In this document: positions 1-8,170 of the stretch, one piece after another
Layout of the letters: the number at the start of each line of letters is the position of its first letter
Position numbering within the stretch: the first letter of the stretch is position 1
DNA from: Tissierella creatinini
Lineage (GTDB): Bacteria; Bacillota; Clostridia; Tissierellales; Tissierellaceae
NCBI GenBank assembly: GCA_005046945.1
Contig: SUSS01000027.1
Location: 1 to 36,205 of the forward strand
Reading direction: 5' to 3'
Length of the DNA stretch: 36,205 nucleotides
Notes under the pieces: model-generated
Databases searched by the model: none
Told to the model about the DNA's origin: nothing
The model's input: the letters and a program-made list of their open reading frames with translations, nothing else
Program-made: the position numbers and the translations under genes

Positions 1-2
1 TA

Positions 3-830
3 ACTACACAGTCAGTTAAGAAATTAAAGAAACACCTTAAAGAATGGGCTCTTAATCCTCTTGGATGGCAACTAGATAATGATCTTAAAACCTATGATAT
101 TTCTGAGCTTGATGATGAAAAATACAAAGATAAAATCTTTTACAAGGAACGTTGGATCAAAGAAGATGGACTAAAACAAAAGTTAATAGTGACCTATTCA
201 ATCAAGTATAGAAATTATCAGCAGCTAATTCGTAACAAGCAAATTGAAAGAGCAATAAAGATAATTGATACAAATCCTACTAAACTTAAAAAATCAAATC
301 AGAATGATTACAAAAGGTTTATTCAAAAGACTAACTGTACTTCAGACGGTGAAATTGCCGAGAAAGAAATATACTCCATAGATGCAGATCTTATTGCAAC
401 AGAAGAAGCATATGATGGTTTTTATGCAGTATGCACCAACCTTGAAGATGATGCTTCCGAGATAGTAAAGGTTAACAAAAGGCGTTGGGAAATAGAAGAT
501 TGTTTTAGAATAATGAAAAGTGAATTCAAGGCTAGGCCAGTGTTTTTAAGTCGAGATGACAGAATAGAGGCACATTTTATGACTTGCTTTATTTCACTGA
601 TAATATACCGTCTTCTTGAAAAAGAACTTGAAGAAAAGTATACATGCCATGAAATTCTTAAGAATCTTAAAGAAATGGACTTCTATCAAATCAGGGGGGA
701 AGGGTATATTCCAACTTATACCCGCAATGATTTAACAGATGACTTACATGAAGCTTTTGGTTTCAGAACCGATTATCAGATAGTATCAAATCAACAAATG
801 AAAAATATTTTTAAAGAGACTAAAAAGTAA
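3..830 (+). CDS. IS1634-type transposase, 3' part (cut by window edge)
   Basis: The reading frame is open from the first bases of the window to a TAA stop, so the GTG at 189 is not the true start and the N-terminal part lies outside. Visible is the C-terminal half of a DDE transposase of the IS4 superfamily. The stretch RWEIEDCFRIMK fits the R-(3)-E-(6)-K part of the YREK signature that carries the last catalytic acidic residue, and the tail ending EAFGFRTDYQIV is typical of IS1634-family proteins. The first two catalytic aspartates should lie upstream of the window. No frame break is visible, so the element may be intact. Family assignment comes from remembered motif patterns. Confidence 0.85.
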   Translation, partial: TTQSVKKLKKHLKEWALNPLGWQLDNDLKTYDISELDDEKYKDKIFYKERWIKEDGLKQKLIVTYSIKYRNYQQLIRNKQIERAIKIIDTNPTKLKKSNQNDYKRFIQKTNCTSDGEIAEKEIYSIDADLIATEEAYDGFYAVCTNLEDDASEIVKVNKRRWEIEDCFRIMKSEFKARPVFLSRDDRIEAHFMTCFISLIIYRLLEKELEEKYTCHEILKNLKEMDFYQIRGEGYIPTYTRNDLTDDLHEAFGFRTDYQIVSNQQMKNIFKETKK

Positions 831-860
831 AAAACATTACGCACTTTTTGAAATACAAGA

Positions 861-903
861 AAATCCTGAAACCTATTGCAAATGCTTAGGTTCCAGGATT
901 TTT
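861..903 (+). terminator. Intrinsic terminator behind the transposase
   Basis: A 14-bp stem with one mismatch (861-874 with 888-901, sequence AAATCCTGAAACCT on the left arm) and a 13-base loop is followed by a T-rich run. It lies about 30 bases after the transposase stop and probably ends its transcript; it may also stop transcripts of the facing S-protein gene. Confidence 0.75.
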
Positions 904-992
904 ATTTCATACAACTGTCAAAGATGAGATGATAACACAATTACAAATAATTTTCAATATTTCATGTGATGTTAAAAATCCACTTCTGGGAT

Positions 993-1523
993 TTATATCA
1001 ATGATGATTTTTTTAATGCACCATAAACGCTCTTTGTAAGAATGCCTGCTACAATAGTTGCTACCAAGGTGGTTATTGAGGAAGTTACAAGTGCGACCTT
1101 CCAATCAAGATGTACTACTGTAATCAATCCTAGCATAACGCAGAAGTTGCCGGTAACATTACTAGCTATTTGTGCCAGAATATGGTGGCTTAATTTCTCC
1201 ATGGAAAGTTTCGCAGCTACTAATGAGTAGGCAATAGAGCCGATGGTATTGGCGAACAGGAAAAAGAATGCCAGGGGTGAATAGGCGGTTGCCATGGCTA
1301 CAACGGCTTCCAATAATCCTGAAATAATACCTGCAGGTTGTCTGTACATTAAAATAATAAGGCCTGTAAAGAATGACCAGCATGTCCCATTAAAGAGTAA
1401 TAATGTAGGGTCCAAAATTCCGTCGATACGTCCTGTAACCTGCATCATAATTAGGAATACAATCCCTAAGATAACGGCTCCTACTAAGGCTTTTGTGTCT
1501 GTTCTAAATAATCTTTCTTCCAT
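993..1523 (-). CDS. ECF transporter S component, substrate unknown
   Basis: A 176-residue, almost wholly hydrophobic protein with about five or six predicted membrane helices, the usual size and build of the substrate-binding S subunit of energy-coupling factor importers. It distantly resembles the YkoE (thiamin precursor) group; I cannot assign a substrate from sequence. It is the last gene of the cluster ATPase-T-S, which starts with a cobalamin riboswitch, so a corrinoid precursor (cobinamide, alpha-ribazole, benzimidazole base) or cobalt-related substrate is the natural inference. Start ATG at 1523 follows GGAGG at good spacing. Unlike the first two genes, which almost touch, it is separated by 213 bases of structured non-coding DNA. 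Confidence 0.75.
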   Translation of the reverse strand: MEERLFRTDTKALVGAVILGIVFLIMMQVTGRIDGILDPTLLLFNGTCWSFFTGLIILMYRQPAGIISGLLEAVVAMATAYSPLAFFFLFANTIGSIAYSLVAAKLSMEKLSHHILAQIASNVTGNFCVMLGLITVVHLDWKVALVTSSITTLVATIVAGILTKSVYGALKKSSLI

Positions 1524-1564
1524 TTATACTTCCTCCTTAAATTATGTAATCTTTAAGCATCGAT

Positions 1565-1736
1565 GAAACTGCTTGCAGTTTCTACACACTGCTGCAACGA
1601 GGTGAGTGATTAATACACCCACCTGTTGTAGAATGAGGAACCCGGCCGCTTTAGGTATCAGAAGCAATTTCTTGCAATTGCATCACACCATCGCAACGAT
1701 TTAATCGTTTTAGAAGCGGGGGATATCTTTACCTCG
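1565..1736. repeat. Structured non-coding block, possibly an IS605-type end remnant
   Basis: Four hairpins are packed into about 170 bases: GAAACTGC/GCAGTTTC near 1565-1582; a stem of about 16 bp with a 7-base loop (arms about 1592-1608 and 1616-1631); GCAATT-type arms near 1669-1680; and AACGATTTAATCGTT near 1697-1711. A further pairing can join CCGCTTT near 1649 with AGAAGCGG near 1713. Read on the + strand, the motif GAGGAACCC followed by a terminal AGAAGCGGGGGATA resembles right ends of IS200/IS605-type elements, where the guide-type RNA of TnpB is encoded. No tnpA or tnpB is present. The block sits between the T and S genes of the transporter. The identity is from memory and uncertain; the structure is directly visible. 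Confidence 0.35.
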
Positions 1737-2510
1737 TTATATAGCTAATGGTAATAACTTGCACACAAAGCTGATGATTATTAGCAAAAACATCGCGATG
1801 ATTAAAACAATATCGTAATTCTTAATAGATAAATCGGATGAAAAGGTTCGGGTTTTGCTCCTTCCATAGCCCCTTAATTCCATAGCCAGGCCCACTTCTG
1901 TTGAACGTCTGACAGCACGGTATAAAAAGGGCAGAAAGGTTGGAATAATACTCTTGATATTATCCCAGACGCTTTCCATTTTCAGTCCTCTTGTAGTCTG
2001 GCTTTCTATGATTGACATATATTCATCCTTCATCAGAGGGATGAAGCGGATGCTTAGCCCCACCAGCATAGCAAAGCGGTAGGGGATTTTGAATTTCATA
2101 AGCATTAAGGTAAAGTCCATAGGTGAGGACGATGTAAAAAACTGCATACTTGCAAAAACTATAATGGTTGCCTTCAGCAAACCGGTGAGAGCTAGTGGTA
2201 TAGCTTCACTGTAAATCTTAAGGATTCCCCATTGGTAGATTAAAATACCTTCCCGGCAGAAGAGCAGTTGAAGAATGAGCATCTGAAGCCCCAAAAACAG
2301 CATGGTCATAATCATGACCTTATACTGTTTCAATGAACCCGTTAAAACAAGAGAGACTGTAATGCCCACCAATAAAACAATGCACAACTTCAAAGCGGTT
2401 TCACAGCTCAGAGAATAATAGATCATCACAAGATACCAGGTAAGCTTTGTCCTGGGATCAAATTTATCAATAAATTTTTCATTATGTTTAGCACTATAAG
2501 AAAGCTCCAT
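1737..2510 (-). CDS. ECF transporter T component (EcfT/CbiQ-like)
   Basis: A 257-residue membrane protein that couples the ATPase to the S subunit. It starts with a polar segment containing KFDPRTKL, the usual EcfT entry motif, followed by about five hydrophobic segments; the two coupling-helix Arg-Gly motifs are visible as TTRG and ELRG (AMELRGYG). I chose the ATG at 2510 because GAGGAGG lies six bases upstream; the longer frame from 2537 overlaps the ATPase gene and has no ribosome site. The gene begins one base after the ATPase stop codon, so the two are translationally coupled. Confidence 0.88.
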   Translation of the reverse strand: MELSYSAKHNEKFIDKFDPRTKLTWYLVMIYYSLSCETALKLCIVLLVGITVSLVLTGSLKQYKVMIMTMLFLGLQMLILQLLFCREGILIYQWGILKIYSEAIPLALTGLLKATIIVFASMQFFTSSSPMDFTLMLMKFKIPYRFAMLVGLSIRFIPLMKDEYMSIIESQTTRGLKMESVWDNIKSIIPTFLPFLYRAVRRSTEVGLAMELRGYGRSKTRTFSSDLSIKNYDIVLIIAMFLLIIISFVCKLLPLAI

Positions 2511-2511
2511 T

Positions 2512-4029
2512 TTAAACCTCCTCAAATGAAATAACATTTTTAAAATTTAGACCAATTTCCTTAAGAGTATCAAGATGCTCGTCTAAATCTCTCGTTAAAA
2601 TATCTAGTTTAATATGATGGTTATGCAGGGCAACTAAACGATTTGAATAGTTTTTAGCCATGGTCAAATCGTGGGTAATAATTAAGACTGTTTTGCCCTT
2701 TCTCGATAAATCTGATAGTTTATCCATGATTATATAACTCTGATTTTCATCAAGACCCGAAGTGGGTTCATCAGCTATGATAAACTCAGGGTCGCTGACT
2801 AGGATGGAAGCCAATGCCAAAAGCTGACGCTGACCCCGGCTTAATCGTTGGGGGTGAATTTGCTTATAACCTTTCAACCCTACGAATTTCAAACACTCAT
2901 CTACTTTTTTATCCATAACTTCTTTTTGCTCACCCTTTAGTTTCAATGAAAATCCAACCTCTTCCTCTAAAGTGTTTGCAAATATCTGATAGTCTGGATT
3001 TTGGAATAAGAAGCCGGTGCGTGAACGGATCTTTGCCAGGTTTTTCTTATTAAGAACTTGGCCAAACAATTTAATTTCACCACTTAAAGGCTTCAAGAGA
3101 CCTATAAGCATTTTTGCCAGGGTTGATTTTCCCGAGCCGTTTAAACCAATGACTGATAAAAAGTCGCCTTTATTTATTTCCATATTGATATCTTCACAGC
3201 CACCCAAATTGTTTTTGTACTGATAGGAGGTATTTGAGACCTTTGCAATAACTTCCTTTGGCTTACTGCTACCAGCGTTTAAGGGTAGATTGTGTTTTAG
3301 CCTCTCTTTAAAATGCCGATTTTTTTCCTCATAATATTCCTTAGGTGAGTACTGTTTTGCAATTTCACCATCCTTCATATAGAAGACTCTGTTGGCATAA
3401 GTAATGACTTCTTCGATACGATCCATGACCAGAACAATGGTCAGATTCTGGAGTTTATTTAATTGTCCCAATCGCATATAGAGTTCGCGACGACCCTGGG
3501 GATCCAGTTCAGCGGTGGGCTGGTCAAGAATCAAAATCGGGGCATTGAGGGCTAAAACACCGGCCAAAACCACACGCTGGGCCTGCCCACCTGAAAGACA
3601 AGATGTCTGTCTGTTTTCATAGCCCTTGAGACCTACAAATTCCAAAGTGTTTTTAACCTTCTGCTCAATTTCTTTAAGAGGAATTTCAAGGTTGCCAAGG
3701 CCAAATGCGACATCCTCGTAAACATTCAGACTTACAAGCTGATTCTGGGGTTCCTGCATCATGTATCCAACATAATTGGACATTTTATTAAGGGGCATGT
3801 CCTTGATATCCTTACCCATAATGGTAACTCTTCCTGTTAATTCTGCGTTATAGTAGTGGGGGATGGCCCCTGTGATGGAGTGCAGGAGAATGGATTTTCC
3901 AGAGGCTACACCACCGGTAATGACTATGAAATCTCCCTTATTAATTTCAAAATCAATGTTTTTGAGTGCGGGTTTTTCTTCATTTGGAAATATGAGTTTT
4001 TCAATTCTTATTTGTGCAATCATTTCCAT
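2512..4029 (-). CDS. ECF transporter fused two-domain ATPase
   Basis: A 505-residue fusion of two ABC ATPase domains (as in YkoD) powering the ECF importer. Domain 1: Walker A GGVASGKS (39-46), signature LSGGQ (145-149), Walker B ending LILDQP. Domain 2: Walker A GLNGSGKS (295-302), signature LSRGQ (396-400), Walker B ending IIADEP, switch His at about 453 (ITHD). In domain 1 the catalytic Glu is Gln170 and the switch His position holds Asp203 (VLVMDR), so one composite ATP site looks catalytically degenerate. Two starts are possible: ATG 4029, close behind AGGAGG, or ATG 4023 with more usual spacing. Expression follows a cobalamin riboswitch and terminator directly upstream. Confidence 0.9.
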   Translation of the reverse strand: MEMIAQIRIEKLIFPNEEKPALKNIDFEINKGDFIVITGGVASGKSILLHSITGAIPHYYNAELTGRVTIMGKDIKDMPLNKMSNYVGYMMQEPQNQLVSLNVYEDVAFGLGNLEIPLKEIEQKVKNTLEFVGLKGYENRQTSCLSGGQAQRVVLAGVLALNAPILILDQPTAELDPQGRRELYMRLGQLNKLQNLTIVLVMDRIEEVITYANRVFYMKDGEIAKQYSPKEYYEEKNRHFKERLKHNLPLNAGSSKPKEVIAKVSNTSYQYKNNLGGCEDINMEINKGDFLSVIGLNGSGKSTLAKMLIGLLKPLSGEIKLFGQVLNKKNLAKIRSRTGFLFQNPDYQIFANTLEEEVGFSLKLKGEQKEVMDKKVDECLKFVGLKGYKQIHPQRLSRGQRQLLALASILVSDPEFIIADEPTSGLDENQSYIIMDKLSDLSRKGKTVLIITHDLTMAKNYSNRLVALHNHHIKLDILTRDLDEHLDTLKEIGLNFKNVISFEEV

Positions 4030-4054
4030 CTCACCTCCTAAAGTATTCAGAATA

Positions 4055-4090
4055 CAAAAAAAGTCCTAGCTTTCAATAAGCTAGAACTTT
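4055..4090 (-). terminator. Riboswitch-controlled terminator of the ECF operon
   Basis: On the minus strand a 12-bp stem with one G-U pair (arms AAGTTCTAGCTT and AAGCTAGGACTT) and a short loop is followed by seven T residues. It lies between the cobalamin aptamer and the ATPase gene, so it should form the OFF state when the aptamer is bound. Confidence 0.85.
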
Positions 4091-4109
4091 ACCATTGTCC
4101 GTCGTTGTA

Positions 4110-4270
4110 ATTATATAGGCAGGTCTCCTGACTTATAGACTAAGATGTACGCCTTCCCAGTTATCCCAGTGGCAAATGTACATTTTCAATATCTACTTAC
4201 AGTGGTGGGACCGTCCAGGATTATCAACCTGGTTCCCTATTATCCCTTGCGGGCACCTATACAATAATGT
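4110..4270 (-). promoter_or_regulatory. Cobalamin riboswitch upstream of the ECF operon
   Basis: Read on the minus strand the segment holds the ordered landmarks of the cobalamin aptamer: AGGTGCC near the 5' end, GGGATAATAGGGAA, GTCCCACCACTGTAA, the B12 box TGCCACTGGG, CTGGGAAGGCG, and the 3' GTCAGGAGACCTGCC. A terminator follows 20-30 bases later. Ligand-dependent repression of the transporter is expected from the known class; B12-class subtype cannot be told by eye. Confidence 0.95.
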
Positions 4271-4283
4271 ATTCAATTACCTA

Positions 4284-4312
4284 ATTTTAGCACTTTTTAT
4301 CTATTATGTCAA
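4284..4312 (-). promoter_or_regulatory. Promoter of the ECF riboswitch transcript
   Basis: Minus-strand -35 TTGACA (4307-4312) and -10 TAAAAT (4284-4289) with a 17-base spacer, ending about 15 bases before the aptamer's first conserved bases. A near-consensus sigma-A promoter. Confidence 0.75.
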
Positions 4313-4395
4313 TATTCTCATAACGAAAATTTAAGAATTTTTCGAAATTATTTTTAAAAAATTCAGGAAATCTGCCTTTCATATTATTAATTTCA

Positions 4396-5676
4396 TCAAA
4401 TTTCTTTCAGAGCTTCCAAGTTTGATTTAATAGTGTATTCAATATTTTCATCTGTCAGTGATGAGTTCATAAACATTGCTTCATATTGTGCTGGCGGAAG
4501 CAATATTCCCCTATTTAACATACCTTGGAAATATTTTGCATACATAGCTGTATCAGAAGTCATAACATCTGAATAATACTCAATATCTCTTTTTGTAAAG
4601 AAAATGCTAATCATTGATTTAAATCTACTGACAACTGCCTTTGTACCTATTGCTTCTATATTAGCATTAAATCCATCCTCAAGTTTCTTTGCTTTACTTT
4701 CAAGGTCATCATATATTTGTGGGTTATTTTTCAATCTGTTTAAAACTGCTATACCCACTTCCATAGCTAGAGGATTTCCAGAAAGAGTACCCGCTTGATA
4801 TACATTGCCAACTGGAGATACAACGCTCATTATTTCCTTTTTACCTCCGTAAGCGCCTACCGGAAGTCCTCCTCCTATGATCTTTCCAAAGCATACCATG
4901 TCAGGTACTATGCCTAATATCTCAGCAGCCCCTCCAAAAGACAATCTAAAACCTGTAATAACTTCATCATAGATTAAAATAATATTATTTTCCTCTGTGA
5001 CCTTTCTAAGTTCTGACATAAATTCTATATTAGGTGCAACTACACCCATATTTCCAGGAACCGGCTCTATTATAATGCATGCAATTTCGCCTTTGTTTTT
5101 TTCAATAGCTTCTTTGACAGAATTTATATTGTTGTACTCACAAACTATGGTATCCTTCACTGTACCTGCAGGAACTCCTAAGCTTGAAGGCACGTTAAAA
5201 GTAAGTGTTCCGGAACCAGATTTGACCAGTAAACAATCTGAATGACCATGATAACATCCTTCAAATTTTATAATTTTATCCCTGCCGGTATATCCTCTGG
5301 CTACCCTGATTGCACTCATAGTAGCCTCAGTGCCAGAGTTAACCATCCTTACCATTTCACATCCCTTATAGGCTGATACCAAAATTTCTGCCATTTCTAC
5401 TTCAACTTCTGAAGGAACTCCATAAGATAGACCATTCTTCAATGCATTGGTGGCTACTTCATTCAGCTTCTCATCACAGTGTCCGAAAATCATCGGTCCC
5501 CAGGAAGATATATAATCTATATATTTATTCCCATCTACATCATAAATATATGACCTCTTTGCTGAATTTATAAATATCGGGTCCATATTTACTGAACCAA
5601 AAGCTCTAACAGGGCTATTTACTCCTCCAGGTATTATTTGTTTTGCTTTTTCAAATAAAATTTTTGATTTTGTCAT
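4396..5676 (-). CDS. hemL: Glutamate-1-semialdehyde 2,1-aminomutase
   Basis: A 426-residue PLP enzyme converting glutamate-1-semialdehyde to 5-aminolevulinate, second step of the C5 tetrapyrrole pathway. Key signs: N-terminal IIPGGVNSPVRAF, substrate/cofactor segment NSGTEATMSAIR, IYDEVITGFR, and the PLP lysine in CFGKIIGGGLPVGAYGG (Lys265). Length is normal for the family. It is the last gene of the hem cluster, 13 bases after hemB, with GGAGC before its ATG. A 120-base AT-rich stretch separates it from the riboswitch region of the ECF operon; no convincing terminator is visible there. Confidence 0.97.
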   Translation of the reverse strand: MTKSKILFEKAKQIIPGGVNSPVRAFGSVNMDPIFINSAKRSYIYDVDGNKYIDYISSWGPMIFGHCDEKLNEVATNALKNGLSYGVPSEVEVEMAEILVSAYKGCEMVRMVNSGTEATMSAIRVARGYTGRDKIIKFEGCYHGHSDCLLVKSGSGTLTFNVPSSLGVPAGTVKDTIVCEYNNINSVKEAIEKNKGEIACIIIEPVPGNMGVVAPNIEFMSELRKVTEENNIILIYDEVITGFRLSFGGAAEILGIVPDMVCFGKIIGGGLPVGAYGGKKEIMSVVSPVGNVYQAGTLSGNPLAMEVGIAVLNRLKNNPQIYDDLESKAKKLEDGFNANIEAIGTKAVVSRFKSMISIFFTKRDIEYYSDVMTSDTAMYAKYFQGMLNRGILLPPAQYEAMFMNSSLTDENIEYTIKSNLEALKEI

Positions 5677-5689
5677 AATCTGCTCCTTT

Positions 5690-6643
5690 TTATAATATTT
5701 TTGCTATATCTTTAGCAAAGTATGTAATTATAATGTCTGCCCCAGCTCTTTTTATGGCTAAAACAGATTCAAATATTGCTTTTTCATCTAAAATCCCACT
5801 TTTTACTGCCGACTTTATCATAGAATATTCTCCGCTTACATTGTAAGCTGCCAGTGGTATGTTGAAACTATCCTTTGCTCTTCTAATAATATCTAGATAT
5901 GTAAGTGCTGGTTTTACCATTACTATATCTGCACCTTCTTCTATATCAAGTTGAATTTCTCTAATAGCTTCATCTGAGTTCGCTATATCCATTTGATAAC
6001 TCTTTCTGTCTCCGAACTGTGGAGCCGAACCCGCTGCACTTCGAAATGGTCCATAAAAAGAAGAAGAATATTTAGCACTATATGACATTATAGGCACATT
6101 TGAAAATCCATTATCATCAAGTGTTTTTCTCATATGGGCTATACGAAAATCCATCATATCTGATGGGGCAACCATATCTGCTCCTGCCTTAACATGGCTC
6201 AATGCTATTTTAGATAGGTATTCGAGGGTTTCATCATTTAAAACATGTCCTTTTCCATCTAATATACCGCAATGCCCATGAGAAGTATATTGGCACATAC
6301 ATACATCGGTTACTATATACATATCCTGATCTATTTTCTTTATTTCTTTTATAGCTCTTTGAACGATTCCATCTTCATAATAGGCACTGGTTCCAAATTC
6401 ATCTTTTTTATCAGGCACTCCAAAAAGTAATATATAATTAAGTCCAAGAGATTTTAGTTCTTTTATTTCATCCTCTAATCTATCTATAGAATAATGATAA
6501 CAATCCTCCATTGAGGGTATTTCCCTTTTTATATTTGTACCTTCTACTACGAATATTGGATAAATTAAATTATCCTTTGATAAATATGTTTCTCTTATTA
6601 AATTTCTTGTTGCTTCATTTTCTCTTAATCTTCTCATTCTCAT
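5690..6643 (-). CDS. hemB: Porphobilinogen synthase (5-aminolevulinate dehydratase)
   Basis: A 317-residue enzyme condensing two 5-aminolevulinates to porphobilinogen. The cysteine-rich zinc site is present (CMCQYTSHGHCG, Cys115, Cys117, Cys125), so this is a zinc-type enzyme. Both Schiff-base lysines are visible: Lys192 in SYSAKYSSSFYGPFR and Lys245 in MVKPALTYLD. Length is normal. The gene sits between cobA/hemD (36-base gap) and hemL (13-base gap) and is therefore part of the cobalamin-riboswitch operon. Confidence 0.97.
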   Translation of the reverse strand: MRMRRLRENEATRNLIRETYLSKDNLIYPIFVVEGTNIKREIPSMEDCYHYSIDRLEDEIKELKSLGLNYILLFGVPDKKDEFGTSAYYEDGIVQRAIKEIKKIDQDMYIVTDVCMCQYTSHGHCGILDGKGHVLNDETLEYLSKIALSHVKAGADMVAPSDMMDFRIAHMRKTLDDNGFSNVPIMSYSAKYSSSFYGPFRSAAGSAPQFGDRKSYQMDIANSDEAIREIQLDIEEGADIVMVKPALTYLDIIRRAKDSFNIPLAAYNVSGEYSMIKSAVKSGILDEKAIFESVLAIKRAGADIIITYFAKDIAKIL

Positions 6644-6679
6644 AGGTACGTCCTCCTATAATTACCATTCTTCTAATTG

Positions 6680-8170
6680 CTATTCTTCAAGCAATATTTT
6701 CACTAAATTTTCTACATTATGAATTTCAGCTTCCTTATATACTTTAAAACCATAACTTTCCGCCGTTTCACTCGTAATAGGCCCAATAGAAATTAACTTA
6801 GCTTTTTTAATATTTTCAACAATATCATCATTAGTGGATTTTACAAAATTAACTACCGTTGATGAACTTGTAAATGTAATATAATCAATCTTGGAAGTCT
6901 CTAATTCTTGTATTACTTCATGTTCAATTTCCTCTGGGTTAGTGTCATATATGGGTAATTCCACTACTTTACATATTTCTGAAAGCTTATCGAATAATAG
7001 TGGTCTTGCCTTCAATGCTCTTGGAAGCAAAATTACATCGGTCGATTTGATATTGTCTTTTATTTCATCATATAATATTTCCGCAACATATTTAGAAGGA
7101 AGAAAATCAGCCCTTATACCATACTTTAACAACTCTTCTGCCGTTTCACTTCCAATTGCATAAATCAGAGCATTTCCCAGGGCCCTTGCATCTTGATTTT
7201 CTAGAAGCGAACTCATAAATATTTTTACACCATTTACACTTGTAAATATTATATGTGTATATTTCTTTAAATTGTTTTGTTCATATTTTAGCTTTTCATG
7301 ATTTATTGGCTTTATAGATATTGTAGGAACCTCTATCACATTTGCTCCAAGACTATTTAATTTATTGACCAATGAGCTTGATTGCTCTCTCGATCTTGTA
7401 ACAACAATATTCTTCCCGAATAAAGGTCTATTTTCAAAAAAGTTTAAGTTCTTCCTTAGGTTTATAACATCTCCTACAACTATAAGGCTTGGACTTTTAA
7501 ATTCTGTATTTTTAATATCATTTGCAATGTTTTTCAAGCTAGACGTTAATACCTTTTGGTCAGCATAGCCTGCATGACTTATAACCGCACAGGCAGTTTC
7601 TTCATTTTTACCACTCTTAATTAAGCTACTACTGATGATGGGCAAGTTTCCTAATCCCATATAAAACACTAAAGTACCATGCAACTTTGATAAGGTATCA
7701 TAATCCAGGTCGGCTTCATCTTTTTTGTGTCCCGTTATTAGATGAAGTGAAGAACTATAGTCTCTATGTGTAGCTGGTATACCAGCAAAGCAAAGGCCTG
7801 CTATCCCTGAAGTTATCCCAGGTATTACTTCTACTTCTATCCCTCTATCTACAAGATACTCTGCTTCTTCTCCACCCCTTCCAAATACATAAGGGTCACC
7901 ACCTTTGAGCCTTACTACTGTCTTGCCTTCATAAGACTTTTTAGCTAATATATCATTTATTTCATCCTGTGAAAAAAGGTGATTTGATGATTCTTTAGCC
8001 ACATTAATGAATTCAGTCGTCTCATCTTTTTTATCTAACAATTTGGGGTTTAAGAGTCTATCATAGACTATAACATCAGCCTCTTCTATAACTCTTTTTG
8101 CCCTTACAGTAATATAGTCTTCACTACCTATACCAGCACCAACTAAATACACTTTCCCAAAATTATTCAT
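6680..8170 (-). CDS. cobA/hemD: Fused uroporphyrinogen-III methyltransferase / uroporphyrinogen-III synthase
   Basis: A 496-residue fusion. Residues 1 to about 240 are the SAM-dependent methyltransferase that makes precorrin-2 (VYLVGAGIGSED, RLKGGDPYVFGRGGEE, IPGITSGI); residues about 250-496 are uroporphyrinogen-III synthase, which closes and inverts ring D (start NIVVTRSREQSS). The SAM-loop reads GAGIGSED rather than the usual GAGPGDPD, a mild deviation. The fusion is characteristic of clostridia and channels uroporphyrinogen III to siroheme and cobalamin. It overlaps hemC by 8 bases, so translation is coupled. Confidence 0.95.
   Translation of the reverse strand: MNNFGKVYLVGAGIGSEDYITVRAKRVIEEADVIVYDRLLNPKLLDKKDETTEFINVAKESSNHLFSQDEINDILAKKSYEGKTVVRLKGGDPYVFGRGGEEAEYLVDRGIEVEVIPGITSGIAGLCFAGIPATHRDYSSSLHLITGHKKDEADLDYDTLSKLHGTLVFYMGLGNLPIISSSLIKSGKNEETACAVISHAGYADQKVLTSSLKNIANDIKNTEFKSPSLIVVGDVINLRKNLNFFENRPLFGKNIVVTRSREQSSSLVNKLNSLGANVIEVPTISIKPINHEKLKYEQNNLKKYTHIIFTSVNGVKIFMSSLLENQDARALGNALIYAIGSETAEELLKYGIRADFLPSKYVAEILYDEIKDNIKSTDVILLPRALKARPLLFDKLSEICKVVELPIYDTNPEEIEHEVIQELETSKIDYITFTSSSTVVNFVKSTNDDIVENIKKAKLISIGPITSETAESYGFKVYKEAEIHNVENLVKILLEE

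Noticed and set aside
4320-4395. Terminator after hemL (CGAAAAATT/AATTTTCG)
   Set aside because: The stem is purely AT-rich apart from one pair and lacks a following T-run on the right strand.
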